Source: Myxococcales bacterium (GTDB taxonomy: Bacteria; Myxococcota; Polyangia; Polyangiales; Polyangiaceae). Taken from it: 19,042 bases of DNA. The DNA lies in the NCBI GenBank assembly GCA_003151595.1, contig PLXW01000186.1, positions 220-19,261 on the forward strand, read 5' to 3'. Shown one piece after another: positions 9,379 to 17,107 of the stretch. Position 1 is the first letter of the stretch. Each line of letters starts with the position of its first letter. The position numbers and the translations under genes are program-made. The notes under the pieces are model-generated. The model saw only the letters and a program-made list of their open reading frames with translations. It was not told where the DNA came from and searched no databases.

Positions 9379-9957
9379 TCAGCTCACGAATTCCCCGGGC
9401 ACGGTCTCGCCGCGACGGAGGATCGCGCTGCGAAACGACACCGCGTAGACGATCGCTTCGTCGGTGATTCTGACTTTCCCCCACGCCGGCCGGATCGCGA
9501 AGGACGCGAGCGGATCGAGGAGCGCGGGGAGGGGAGCGACCGTCGAGAGGGCGGCGGAGAAGTCCCACGAGAGCTCCATGCCCTTCTCCGCCAGCTTGGC
9601 GTTGATGGCTTCCGTCACGCGCGTGTCGAGGATCGCGGGGAGCGCCGAGAAGTCGGCGTGGTCGATCGAGAAGCGAAACGCGAGCTCGTCGCCCGCCGCG
9701 CCGGGACGGACCGTCGGCAAGAGGAGGAGCGAGAGCGAGTTGAGCGCGAGCGGTACCGTGATCCCGAGCACCGGCCAGCGGATGCACGCCTTGCACACGA
9801 GACGCAGCCCCACGTCGACCACGAGCTTCACCTCCAGCAGCTCGGTGATCTCCAGCGACTGCGCGGCGCCGACCCCCTCGGGGTAGATCGTGAGCGGCAC
9901 CGCGTGACGAAGGAGCTGCTCCAAGTCGTCGCGCGGAACGATGAACTCAGCCCACAT
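9379..9957 (-). CDS. Uncharacterised 192-aa protein
   Basis: I do not recognise this family. The protein opens with [22 protein letters not shown] and has no signal peptide. It then alternates short strands and helices: [22 protein letters not shown], a hydrophobic core ([14 protein letters not shown]), an Asp-rich strand ([10 protein letters not shown]), an amphipathic helix ([18 protein letters not shown]), and a final strand pair ([16 protein letters not shown]). The hydrophobic face alternating along strands followed by a long helix resembles small lipid- or ligand-binding beta folds, but that is only an impression. The two cysteines (CKAC) are too few for a metal site. The gene lies 33 bp after the 102-aa gene and 58 bp before the kinase start, so an operon is likely. 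The ATG start has no strong ribosome site. Confidence 0.75.
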   Translation of the reverse strand: MWAEFIVPRDDLEQLLRHAVPLTIYPEGVGAAQSLEITELLEVKLVVDVGLRLVCKACIRWPVLGITVPLALNSLSLLLLPTVRPGAAGDELAFRFSIDHADFSALPAILDTRVTEAINAKLAEKGMELSWDFSAALSTVAPLPALLDPLASFAIRPAWGKVRITDEAIVYAVSFRSAILRRGETVPGEFVS

Positions 9958-9990
9958 GGCAGGGGGCGCTCCTCGCGATCATGCTCCGCG

Positions 9991-10299
9991 TTACTCCGAG
10001 CGTTCGCTCGGCTTGTACGGCTTCGGCTCGGCCGGCATCTTTCGCTGCGACTCGTCGATGCCGTGGCGCGTGAGCGCGTACCAGCCGACGCCGCGCTTGG
10101 TGTTCTCATCGACCGCGAGCCACCCCTGATCGACCAGGTACGACTCGACCTCGGCCAGCTCCTTGTCGGTCGCGGCGACGCCTTTGTCTTTCGCGACCTG
10201 CCGAGCGTCCACGAAGACATCGGCCGTCCACCCCGCGCTCCCCGCCAGAGCCCGAAGCAGGAGTCCCGCGCGCCTCAAATTGACAGCATTCGCCAGCAT
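9991..10299 (-). CDS. Uncharacterised 102-aa winged-helix-like protein
   Basis: This small soluble protein has a plausible winged-helix pattern. Helices run through NLRRAGLLLRALAG and DARQVAKDKG, then a recognition-like segment (DKELAEVESYLVDQGWLAVDE) leads into a beta-wing (RGVGWYALTRHGIDES). The 'L..QGWL.......GWYALTRHG' shape is common in winged-helix regulators. The final 20 residues are Pro/Lys/Glu-rich and probably disordered. It starts at an ATG only 6 nt after a TAGGTT motif, which would give an almost leaderless mRNA. No ribosome site is visible. It is followed at 33 bp by the 192-aa gene. DNA binding is inferred from fold appearance only; a protein-protein winged helix is equally possible. 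Confidence 0.7.
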   Translation of the reverse strand: MLANAVNLRRAGLLLRALAGSAGWTADVFVDARQVAKDKGVAATDKELAEVESYLVDQGWLAVDENTKRGVGWYALTRHGIDESQRKMPAEPKPYKPSERSE

Positions 10300-10305
10300 G
10301 AAGCC

Positions 10306-10318
10306 AACCTAACCACGA
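10306..10318 (-). promoter_or_regulatory. Putative promoter core CGTGGTTAGGTT before the 102-aa gene
   Basis: Minus-strand TCGTGGTTAGGTT is identical over 13 bases to the site at 6998-7010. TAGGTT ends 6 nt before the ATG at 10299, the spacing expected of a -10 element that drives a leaderless transcript. It sits in the 85-bp gap after the MoxR gene, so the downstream genes may have their own promoter. Confidence 0.4.
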
Positions 10319-10384
10319 TAATCCCGCCGCGCTCGGAAGATTCGCCGCGCCCGCACGCAGCGCGCCGTTCAGGGCGGTCGCCGC

Positions 10385-11326
10385 TCAGGGCGCGCTGGCG
10401 GCCGCGTGCTTCAGCAGGATCGCTTCGCCCTTCACGCGATCTTCCTCGTGCTTCAGAAGGACCCCGAGCGTCGCCGCCGCGAGCTCGGTGCCGAGCGCGC
10501 TCGAGCCTAGCGTGACGAGCGCGCGCGCCCAGTCGATCGTCTCGGCGATGCTCGGCGCCTTGCGCAGGTCGAGCTTCCGCACGTCGCTGGCGAACGCCAC
10601 CAGCTGCTCGGCCAGCGCCTTCCCGATGCCGGGGACGCGCAGCTCCAGGATCGCCAGCTCGCGCGACGGCGGCGGGTAGTCGAGGAATGCATGCAGGCAG
10701 CGGCGACGGAGCGCGTCGGTCATGTCGCGCGTGGCGTTCGTCGTGAGGAGGACGAGCGGAATGTGCTTGGCCTTGATGGTCCCCATCTCGGGGATCGTCG
10801 CTTGGTTCTCCGCCAGGATCTCGAGGAGGAACGCCTCCAGCTCGGGATCGGCGCGGTCGACCTCGTCGATGAGGAGCACCACCGGCACGTCGCTCGTCAG
10901 CGCCTGGAGCAACGGGCGTGCGAGCAGGAACTTGGGACCGAAGAGGACGCTCTCTGCGTCGCCGATCTTCTCGGCCGCCTCGGCCAGGCTCGCTGCGCCG
11001 TGCGTCTGGCCGGCGACCGCGTCGCGGAGCAGCTGCGTGTACAGCATCTGCTTCGCGTAATCCCACTCGTAGAGCGCCTTCGCTTCGTCGAGCCCCTCGT
11101 AACACTGGAGCCGCACGAGCGGCCGCGACAGACCTTCGGACAGCGCGCGCGCGAGGTCGGTCTTCCCCACGCCCGCGGGCCCTTCGAGGAGGAGCGGGCG
11201 CCCGAGCTTGAGTGCGAGCCAGGCCGCGAGCGCGGTCTTCGCGTCTGCGAGGTAGCCCGCCTTGGCGAGGATGCGTTCGAGCTCTTGGTGCGTCGCCGGG
11301 ATCGCAGCGGCCATCGTGAGAGACAT
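10385..11326 (-). CDS. MoxR-family AAA+ ATPase
   Basis: This 313-aa AAA+ ATPase belongs to the MoxR group, chaperone-like motors that insert cofactors or remodel partner complexes. Walker A is GPAGVGKT (residues 49-56). Walker B is LLIDEVD (151-157). Sensor 1 is the Asn of TTNATRDM (N197), and the Arg-finger region is ALRRRC (206-210). The segments YEGLDEAKALYEWDYAKQML and GTIKAKHIPLVLLTTN, with the following LDYPPP, are typical of MoxR/CoxD proteins. Two in-frame starts are possible: 11326 (MSLTMAAA) and 11314 (MAAAIPAT). Neither has a good ribosome site. MoxR genes usually sit beside a von Willebrand A (CoxE-like) gene. No such gene is visible here: the neighbours are a DUF4388 gene, divergent at 53 bp, and two unknown small proteins downstream. 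Confidence 0.93.
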   Translation of the reverse strand: MSLTMAAAIPATHQELERILAKAGYLADAKTALAAWLALKLGRPLLLEGPAGVGKTDLARALSEGLSRPLVRLQCYEGLDEAKALYEWDYAKQMLYTQLLRDAVAGQTHGAASLAEAAEKIGDAESVLFGPKFLLARPLLQALTSDVPVVLLIDEVDRADPELEAFLLEILAENQATIPEMGTIKAKHIPLVLLTTNATRDMTDALRRRCLHAFLDYPPPSRELAILELRVPGIGKALAEQLVAFASDVRKLDLRKAPSIAETIDWARALVTLGSSALGTELAAATLGVLLKHEEDRVKGEAILLKHAAASAP

Positions 11327-11333
11327 GTACCAC

Positions 11334-11378
11334 GCGCAAAGTCGCCCGCGGGCGTGCCCCTTGCTATCCTGCGCAAAG
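11334..11378. promoter_or_regulatory. Divergent promoter region with a 12-bp palindrome and flanking direct repeats
   Basis: The 53-bp gap between the MoxR and DUF4388 genes holds a perfect 12-bp palindrome, CGCCCGCGGGCG (11343-11354). GCGCAAAG repeats directly on both sides of it (11334-11341 and 11371-11378). TATCCT (11365-11370), 9 nt before the DUF4388 ATG, fits a -10 element, which puts the palindrome over the -35 zone. Transcription of the plus-strand gene would begin at or just before the start codon. Binding by a regulator is inferred. Confidence 0.45.
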
Positions 11379-11379
11379 C

Positions 11380-12633
11380 ATGGAGAAACGCGCGGATCTG
11401 CTCCGGGTCGATTCGACCGGGACGATCCACTCGGTCGGTCGCACCGCGAGCCAGGAGATGCGCGCGCGCGCCGGCGAGTGGCGGCTGCTGCCGGGCCCCC
11501 GCGAGGTGTGCCTCCTTCGCCCGGCGACGGCGCTGGGGACGCTCCGCATGGCCGGCGAGCTCCGGACGCCGGGCGCGGTGTGCGACGTGATCGCGATGGC
11601 GGCGCAGTCGTCCTGGACCGGGGAGCTCGTGGTCATCGACCCCGAGTCGCAGCGGTCGGTGTACCTCGACGGCGGATCGGTCGTGGGGGCATCGACCAAC
11701 GTGGCCTCCGAGCGCCTCGGCGAGACGCTCTACCGCTTCGGCGTCATCACGCGCGCGCAGCTCGACGCGGTCATCGCGGCGTCGACGGCGTCCGGGAAGC
11801 GCGTGGGCGAGACGGCCATCGAGCTCGATTTCGTGTCGGCCGAAGATCTCTTCCCGATGATGGCGAGGCAGGTCGAAGAGGTCTTCTACGCCGCGCTCCG
11901 CGTGGGCGAAGGGGCCTTCTACGTCTTCGATCGCTACGACGAGACGCAGCTCCCGCGTCGCCACAACATGTCCGCCGGACAGCTCCTGATGGAAGGAGCG
12001 CGGCGCATGGACGAGATGCGCTTCTTCCGGGAGCGCGTCCCGAACGACGAGTACATCCCGATCCGAAAGGCGACCGGCAAGAAGCCCCCCGACGAGCTGG
12101 TCGACGCCTTCGCGCAGTGCGACGGCAAACGGAGCATCGCCGAGATCGGCAGGCGCACCGGGCAGCTCGAGTTCGAGGTCACGCGCTCGGTGTTTCAACT
12201 GCTTCAAGGCGGATTCATCACCGTGACCGCGCCGCGCCCGCAGGGGCCCGTGGCCATCGTCGCCGCGTTCAATCCGGCGCTCATCGACATCCACGCCAAG
12301 TGCGACGCGGCGGGGAAGGGGAACGAGCTCCGCGACTCGCTCTCGCGCTTCGCCACCGGCGCGCTCGTGTTCGATCCGCTCTTCTTCGGCGCAGGCCCGC
12401 GCCCCGACGGATCGTTCGGCGCCGAGCGGGTTTCGAAGAACCTGGCGGCCGTCGCCGGCGAAGATCCCGACGCCTGGCTGGTGCAGCTCCTCGAGGAGTA
12501 TGTGGGCTTCGCACTCTTCCAAGCGGGCTCACTCTTGCCGCGCGAACAAGAAGCATCCCTTGCGGCGCACGTGGCCGAGGTTCTAAAACCGGTACGTGCG
12601 CTCGAATCGCTCGCGCCCCCCTCCAGGATGTAA
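11380..12633 (+). CDS. DUF4388 (PATAN-type) protein with C-terminal winged-helix-like region
   Basis: This 417-aa cytoplasmic protein has no signal peptide. A DUF4388/PATAN-like domain spans about residues 58-190. It contains TPGAVCDVIAMAAQSSWTGELVVID, then QRSVYLDGGSVVGASTN and ERLGETLYRFGVITRAQLDAV, followed by a long helix ending VEEVFYAALRVGEG. This arrangement is common in Myxococcota and cyanobacterial signalling proteins, where it acts as a scaffold or dimerisation module. Residues about 235-285 (DELVDAFAQCDGKRSIAEIG onward) look like a winged helix of the kind that often follows DUF4388. The last 130 residues have no match I recognise. The start is the ATG at 11380, with no ribosome site and a -10-like TATCCT 9 nt upstream. 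TetR follows directly at TAAATG, so the two are co-transcribed. The signal it integrates is unknown. Confidence 0.85.
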   Translation: MEKRADLLRVDSTGTIHSVGRTASQEMRARAGEWRLLPGPREVCLLRPATALGTLRMAGELRTPGAVCDVIAMAAQSSWTGELVVIDPESQRSVYLDGGSVVGASTNVASERLGETLYRFGVITRAQLDAVIAASTASGKRVGETAIELDFVSAEDLFPMMARQVEEVFYAALRVGEGAFYVFDRYDETQLPRRHNMSAGQLLMEGARRMDEMRFFRERVPNDEYIPIRKATGKKPPDELVDAFAQCDGKRSIAEIGRRTGQLEFEVTRSVFQLLQGGFITVTAPRPQGPVAIVAAFNPALIDIHAKCDAAGKGNELRDSLSRFATGALVFDPLFFGAGPRPDGSFGAERVSKNLAAVAGEDPDAWLVQLLEEYVGFALFQAGSLLPREQEASLAAHVAEVLKPVRALESLAPPSRM

Positions 12634-13257
12634 ATGAGCCCGAGGCCGACGACTGTCCGTTCACGACGCGAAGAGATCCTGGACGAAGCGACGCAGCTCT
12701 TCGCCGAGCGGGGCTACGAAGGGACGAGCATGGCCGATCTGGCCGAGCGCGTCGGGCTTCGGAAGGCGTCGCTGTTCCATCACTTCGCCAGCAAAGAGGT
12801 CCTGTACGCGGCGGTGCTGGCGCAGCTCGTGGAGCGCGTGGGGCAGACGATCCTCACCGGGACGATCGGGCCGGGGTCGTTCGAGGAGCGACTCGATCGG
12901 ATCGCCGATGCCATCACCGCAGTCCTCGGGGAGCAGCCGTTCGCGGCGCGCCTCCTCATTCGCGAGGTGATGGATTGGGGTCCGGTCGCGCGCGATCACC
13001 TGTCGGGACAGATCCTGGCCGTGCTCGCTGCCTCCGAGGCGTTCGTCCGCTCCGGGCAGGAAGAGGGGGCGTTCGCCAAGCTCGATCCGAAGCAGGTGGT
13101 GGTCACGCTCGTGGGCATCCACTTCATGCCGTTCGCCATCGGTCACATCGTGAAGGGCTTCATCGGGATCGATCCGGCGGACCCGGCCTTCGTGGCGCCG
13201 CGGAGTGACGCAGTGCGAGAGCACGTGCGCCGGCTGGCGCGGGCGACGAAGAAGTGA
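12634..13257 (+). CDS. TetR/AcrR-family transcriptional regulator
   Basis: This 207-aa one-component repressor has a TetR helix-turn-helix at residues 12-58. The diagnostic pattern is REEILDEATQLFAERGYEGTSMADLAERVGLRKASLFHHFASKEVLY. The C-terminal ligand-binding part (about 70-200) is helical and ends with hydrophobic helices (VTLVGIHFMPFAIGHIVKGF), as in many TetR proteins. The start ATG directly follows the TAA of the DUF4388 gene, with AGGA 5 nt upstream, so translation is probably coupled. The next gene begins 35 bp later. TetR proteins commonly repress their own operon or a neighbour, so the palindrome at 11343-11354 is a candidate operator. The ligand cannot be inferred. Confidence 0.93.
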   Translation: MSPRPTTVRSRREEILDEATQLFAERGYEGTSMADLAERVGLRKASLFHHFASKEVLYAAVLAQLVERVGQTILTGTIGPGSFEERLDRIADAITAVLGEQPFAARLLIREVMDWGPVARDHLSGQILAVLAASEAFVRSGQEEGAFAKLDPKQVVVTLVGIHFMPFAIGHIVKGFIGIDPADPAFVAPRSDAVREHVRRLARATKK

Positions 13258-13292
13258 AGAGCTGAAGAAGTAGCGATGGTAAGAGGGCGTTC

Positions 13293-15077
13293 ATGCGCTC
13301 TGCCTCCCTCCGCCTTTCGTTCGCCCTTCTCCTGACCGCGCTCCCTCTCGGTTGCGGCGGCGCGACTCCGACCGCGGCGTCCGCTCAGGCGACGTCCTCC
13401 GCGCACGCCGGCGCGCCGGCGCACGCGCGCTTCGTCGCCTTCAGCGACAAGTTCATCCACGAGATGCTGGCGCAGTCGCCCACCACGGCGACCGAGCTCG
13501 GCTCGCACGACTTCGACGATCGTTGGGACGACGTGAGCGGCAACGGCGACGCGGCTACCCTCAAATGGATCGAGAGCACGCTGGCCGAGCTGGCGACTTT
13601 CTCGGCGACCCTCGAAGGGGACGACCGCGACGACGCCTCGATCGTGACGAGCTACCTGGAATGGACTCGCTTCGATCTCACCGACACGCGCGACCGCGAG
13701 CGCACGCCGATGTACTACACGACGCTCATCGGCAAGGGGCTCGACCCGCTGCTCACGCGCGACTTCGCGCCGTTCGAGCTCCGCATGACGAGCCTCCGCG
13801 GTCGTCTATTGGGCATTCCGGCCATCGTGGCGGCGGCGCGCAGGCGCCTCGCGCACTCGCCGCGCGTCGCGACCGAGACGGCGATCGAGCAGACCAAGGG
13901 GCTCATCGGCCTGTGCGACGGCGAGCTTCCGGAGGCGAAGGCCAAGCTCCCCAAAGCCGACCAGGCGACGTTCGAGGTCGCGCGCCACGCGGCGTCGACC
14001 GCGCTCCACGACTTCCAGAATTTCTTGCAGATCGACCTCCTCGCGCGAAGCGACGGGTCGTTTCGCGCCGGCAAGGACTCGTTCACCAAGATCGTCCGCT
14101 ACACGCTGAACGATCCGACGCTCGATCCCGACGCGCTCGTGAAGGACGCGCGCGAGGCGATGGTCGACGCGCGCGCGCAGATGCTGGCGACGGCTCAGGA
14201 GCTGTGGCCGACGATCATGACCGGCCCCATGCCGCAGCCGAAGACCGAAGCCGACAAGCGCGCGATGATCAAAGCGGTGCTCGACAAGCTGGCCGAAGAG
14301 CACTCGACCGACGCGACGATCGTGAACGACGCCAAGAAGGTCCTGGCTGACGCGACGGCGTTCGTGAAGGCGAAGGACCTCGTCTCGCTGCCCACCGAGC
14401 CGTGCGACGTCATCGAGATGCCGGAGTACAAGCGCGGCGTGGCGATGGCGTATTGCGAGTCGAGCGGGGCTTTGGAAGCGAAGCCGCAGACGTTCGTGGC
14501 CATCGCGCCGCCGCCGGCCGACTGGCCGCAAGCGCGCCGCGACTCGCAGTACCGCGAGGACAACACGAGCATGCTGAGCGACCTCCTCGTGCACGAGGCG
14601 ATGCCCGGCCACTACTTGCAGCTGATGCACATGAACCACGGCAGCGATCGCCTCCGCTCGCTCCTGCAGGACGGCGCCTTCATCGAAGGGTGGGCCGTGT
14701 ACGGCGAGTGGCTGATGGCCAAGTACGGCTTCGGCGGCCCGAAGGTGCGCATGCAGCGCTTGAAGATGCTCCTCCGCTCGGCGACGAATACGGTGCTCGA
14801 TCACGAGACGCACGCCGGCCAGATGGAAGAGAAAGACGCGCTGGCGATGATGATGAACGAGGGGTTCCAGGAAGAGGGCGAAGCCGTGGGCAAGTGGCGC
14901 CGCGCGCGCCTCAGCAAAGGGCAGCTCTCGAGCTACTTCTACGGCTACCGCGAGATGGTGAAGATGCGCGAGCGGGCCGAGAAGCTCCCGGGCTTCACCG
15001 AGCGCACGTACCACGACAAGCTTCTCGCGCTCGGCTCGCCGCCGATGCGCATCGCGCGCGACAAGATGGCGCAATAG
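13293..15077 (+). CDS. DUF885-family putative metallopeptidase lipoprotein
   Basis: This 594-aa protein of the DUF885 family is predicted to be a zinc peptidase of the gluzincin type, on the evidence of its HExxx(G)H-like motif. The N-terminus is a signal peptide with hydrophobic core SFALLLTALPLGC, and Cys21 is a lipobox-like lipidation site. The -3 residue is Pro rather than the usual Leu, so lipidation is likely but not certain. The motif HEAMPGHYLQLMHMNH (His434, Glu435, His440) and the later Glu465 in FIEGWAVYGEWL match the metal-binding and catalytic layout of the family. The ribosome site GAGGG lies 5 nt before the ATG. A 35-bp gap follows the TetR gene, so the three plus-strand genes probably form one operon. 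It would act in the periplasm or at the membrane. The substrate is unknown. Confidence 0.9.
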   Translation: MRSASLRLSFALLLTALPLGCGGATPTAASAQATSSAHAGAPAHARFVAFSDKFIHEMLAQSPTTATELGSHDFDDRWDDVSGNGDAATLKWIESTLAELATFSATLEGDDRDDASIVTSYLEWTRFDLTDTRDRERTPMYYTTLIGKGLDPLLTRDFAPFELRMTSLRGRLLGIPAIVAAARRRLAHSPRVATETAIEQTKGLIGLCDGELPEAKAKLPKADQATFEVARHAASTALHDFQNFLQIDLLARSDGSFRAGKDSFTKIVRYTLNDPTLDPDALVKDAREAMVDARAQMLATAQELWPTIMTGPMPQPKTEADKRAMIKAVLDKLAEEHSTDATIVNDAKKVLADATAFVKAKDLVSLPTEPCDVIEMPEYKRGVAMAYCESSGALEAKPQTFVAIAPPPADWPQARRDSQYREDNTSMLSDLLVHEAMPGHYLQLMHMNHGSDRLRSLLQDGAFIEGWAVYGEWLMAKYGFGGPKVRMQRLKMLLRSATNTVLDHETHAGQMEEKDALAMMMNEGFQEEGEAVGKWRRARLSKGQLSSYFYGYREMVKMRERAEKLPGFTERTYHDKLLALGSPPMRIARDKMAQ

Positions 15078-15087
15078 CGCGAGCGCG

Positions 15088-15849
15088 TCAGAACGCACCG
15101 TGTCGGCCGCTGCCGCTCGCGAAGCGCGCCGACCCCTGGAGCGACTCGCCGCTCGCGAGCGTCGCCAAGCCGTGCTGGAACTCGTTCGCCATGGCGGCCT
15201 CGAAGCGGAGCCCCTCTTGCTCGAACGTGCTCGCGCGATCGTTTCGCATGCACACCTGCGGGAAAGCTGCGATCGCGCGCGCCAGCGCCTCGGCCTCTTC
15301 GCGCGCGCGTCCGTTCGGCACGACGCGGTTGGCGAGACCCCAGGAGAGCGCTTCGTTCGCGTCGACGGCGCGCCCCGTGAGGATCATGTCGAGCGCGCGC
15401 GAGAGGCCGATGAGGCGCGGCAAGCGCACGGTCCCTCCGTCGATGAGCGGGACGCCCCAGCGTCGACAGAAGACGCCCATCACAGCGCTCTCTTCGACGA
15501 CGCGTAGATCACAGAGACAGGCCAGCTCGAGCCCACCCGCCACCGCGTAGCCGGCGACCGCCGCGATGAGCGGCTTGCTCAGCGACATGCGCGAGGGGCC
15601 CATCGGCGCGTCGCCGCTCGGCTCGATACGGTGACCGCGCCCTTCGGCGAACGCCTTCAAGTCGGCGCCGGCGCAGAACGTTCCGCCTTCGCCCCACAGT
15701 ACGCCGACGTTCGCCGTCTCGTCGCTGTCGAACGCGCGCATCGCGTCGGCCAGCGCCTGCGCGGTGGGACCATCGACGGCGTTACGCACCAGAGGGCGCG
15801 AGAGGATGATCGTCGTGACCGGGCCGCTCTTCTCGACGCGAACGCTCAT
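15088..15849 (-). CDS. Crotonase-family (enoyl-CoA hydratase/isomerase-like) enzyme
   Basis: This 253-aa crotonase-superfamily protein acts on an acyl-CoA. The oxyanion hole is formed by GGTFCAGADL (residues 55-64) and VAGYAVAGGLELA (98-110). Glu108 corresponds to the first catalytic Glu of the rat mitochondrial hydratase (E144). By gapless alignment from the GGT motif (FCRRWGVPLIDGGT), the second catalytic Glu (E164) is replaced by Cys128. Many bacterial crotonases of this CRRxGVPLIDGGTVRLPRLIG type share the change, so normal hydratase activity is doubtful. The start at 15849 gives MSVRVEKSGPVTTI; the frame extends 12 codons upstream but that part overlaps the end of the transporter gene. 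It starts 10 bp after the MFS stop, consistent with an operon. It ends 10 bp from the convergent DUF885 gene, leaving no room for a separate terminator. Confidence 0.9.
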   Translation of the reverse strand: MSVRVEKSGPVTTIILSRPLVRNAVDGPTAQALADAMRAFDSDETANVGVLWGEGGTFCAGADLKAFAEGRGHRIEPSGDAPMGPSRMSLSKPLIAAVAGYAVAGGLELACLCDLRVVEESAVMGVFCRRWGVPLIDGGTVRLPRLIGLSRALDMILTGRAVDANEALSWGLANRVVPNGRAREEAEALARAIAAFPQVCMRNDRASTFEQEGLRFEAAMANEFQHGLATLASGESLQGSARFASGSGRHGAF

Positions 15850-15859
15850 CCACGGATCT

Positions 15860-17086
15860 CTACGTGACGCGCTTGGCCTCGCCAAGGCGCGAGGCCAAGG
15901 TCGGGAGCGCGATGCCGCGCGTCTCCGGCAGAGTCCACACCCACGACGCCGTCCCGATCGCGAGCACGAGCGGCACGGAGAGCCCGCCGCGCAACCCGTC
16001 CCAGACCACCGCGGCGTGCACCAGCACCGGCGACATCAGCTGCGCGGCGCGCGCGCAGTTGTACGTCGTGCCCATCGCCGCCGAGCGCACCTCGGTGGGG
16101 AACAGCTCGGCCAGGAGCGCGCCGAAGCCCGCCGTGCATCCCGAGCCGATGCCGAGCATGAGCATCGCGCACCAAAAGAGAGACGGATGCAGGTCGAGCC
16201 ACTGCCACGCGAACGCCAGCGGCGCGATCGCGCACGCCGTGAGGAGCGAGTACGCCGAGAACGCCGGCCGGCGCCCGACGCGATCGGCGAGCTGTCCGAA
16301 CGTGAGCATCCCGAAGAGCTGACCCACCTGCGCCGTGAGCACCCACGTGAGCGAGCGCCCCACCGATTGCTTCATCTCGTGCGCGAGGAAGCTCGGGAGC
16401 CATGTGTAGCAAGTCCAGTACGTCCCCAGCTTGAAGACGCCGAGGATCCACGCGCGCACCAGCGTGCTCCCGATCTTCGCGCGCTTCAGATCGCGGAGCG
16501 TCGGCGGGCGCGCCGCGGCCGGCTCGCTCGGGAGGTGCATCGAGCGACGCGCGAACACGGCGAGCAGCGCCGTGGCGCTCGAGCCGATGAAGATCGCGCG
16601 CCACCCCACGTGCGGAAGGATCAGGAACCCGGCGATCGCCGCCAGCGCCACCCCCACCGGCTCGCCTGCTTGAAGCGCGGCCGAGGCGCGACCGCGACGC
16701 TGCGGATCCACGGCTTCGGCGATCATCCCGTGCCCGATGGCCCACTCGCCGCCGACGCCGAGCCCCACGATCCCGCGCCCCACCAGGAACCACCCGATGT
16801 TCGGCGCGAGCCCGCTCACGAGCGAGCCGATCGAATAGAGGAGCACCGTCACCGCCAGCAGGTTTCGCTTCCCGAAGCGATCGGCCAGCACGCCCGAGAC
16901 GATCCCGCCGAGCCCCGACGTGGAGAGCGCGACGCCGAGCACCCACGATTCGACGGTGGGCGTCAGATGGAGATCGTGCGCGATCGGATCTTTGACGAAG
17001 CCGAGCAGGACGAGATCGTAGAAGTCGAACGTCCACCCGAAGAAGGCGAAGAGGAAGAGTCGCCAGGGAAACGGGCGAGGCGTCAT
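15860..17086 (-). CDS. Major facilitator superfamily transporter
   Basis: This 408-aa MFS protein has the expected twelve hydrophobic helices. The sequence opens LFLFAFFGWTFDFYDLVLLGF, resembling the aromatic-acid/metabolite:H+ symporter type. The loop 2-3 signature is GVLADRFGKRN. The repeat between helices 8 and 9 is GQLADRVGRRP. GRGIVGLGVGGEWAIGHGMIAEAVDPQRRGRA is the helix 4-5 region with the conserved Gly-Glu-Trp. The cytoplasmic loop after helix 6 (RSMHLPSEPAAARPPTLRDLKRAK) is polar. There is no ribosome site before the ATG. It lies 21 bp after rlmB and 10 bp before the crotonase gene, so it probably lies in the same transcript. The neighbouring crotonase hints at a carboxylic or acyl substrate, but the substrate itself cannot be read from sequence. 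Confidence 0.92.
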   Translation of the reverse strand: MTPRPFPWRLFLFAFFGWTFDFYDLVLLGFVKDPIAHDLHLTPTVESWVLGVALSTSGLGGIVSGVLADRFGKRNLLAVTVLLYSIGSLVSGLAPNIGWFLVGRGIVGLGVGGEWAIGHGMIAEAVDPQRRGRASAALQAGEPVGVALAAIAGFLILPHVGWRAIFIGSSATALLAVFARRSMHLPSEPAAARPPTLRDLKRAKIGSTLVRAWILGVFKLGTYWTCYTWLPSFLAHEMKQSVGRSLTWVLTAQVGQLFGMLTFGQLADRVGRRPAFSAYSLLTACAIAPLAFAWQWLDLHPSLFWCAMLMLGIGSGCTAGFGALLAELFPTEVRSAAMGTTYNCARAAQLMSPVLVHAAVVWDGLRGGLSVPLVLAIGTASWVWTLPETRGIALPTLASRLGEAKRVT

Positions 17087-17107
17087 CGGAGTTCGTTCGT
17101 CGCGAGG

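Noticed and set aside
7527..9467. 646-codon plus-strand frame opposite the sensor kinase
   Set aside because: No domain, and composition typical of antisense shadows. The kinase frame has complete HisKA, HATPase and receiver motifs.
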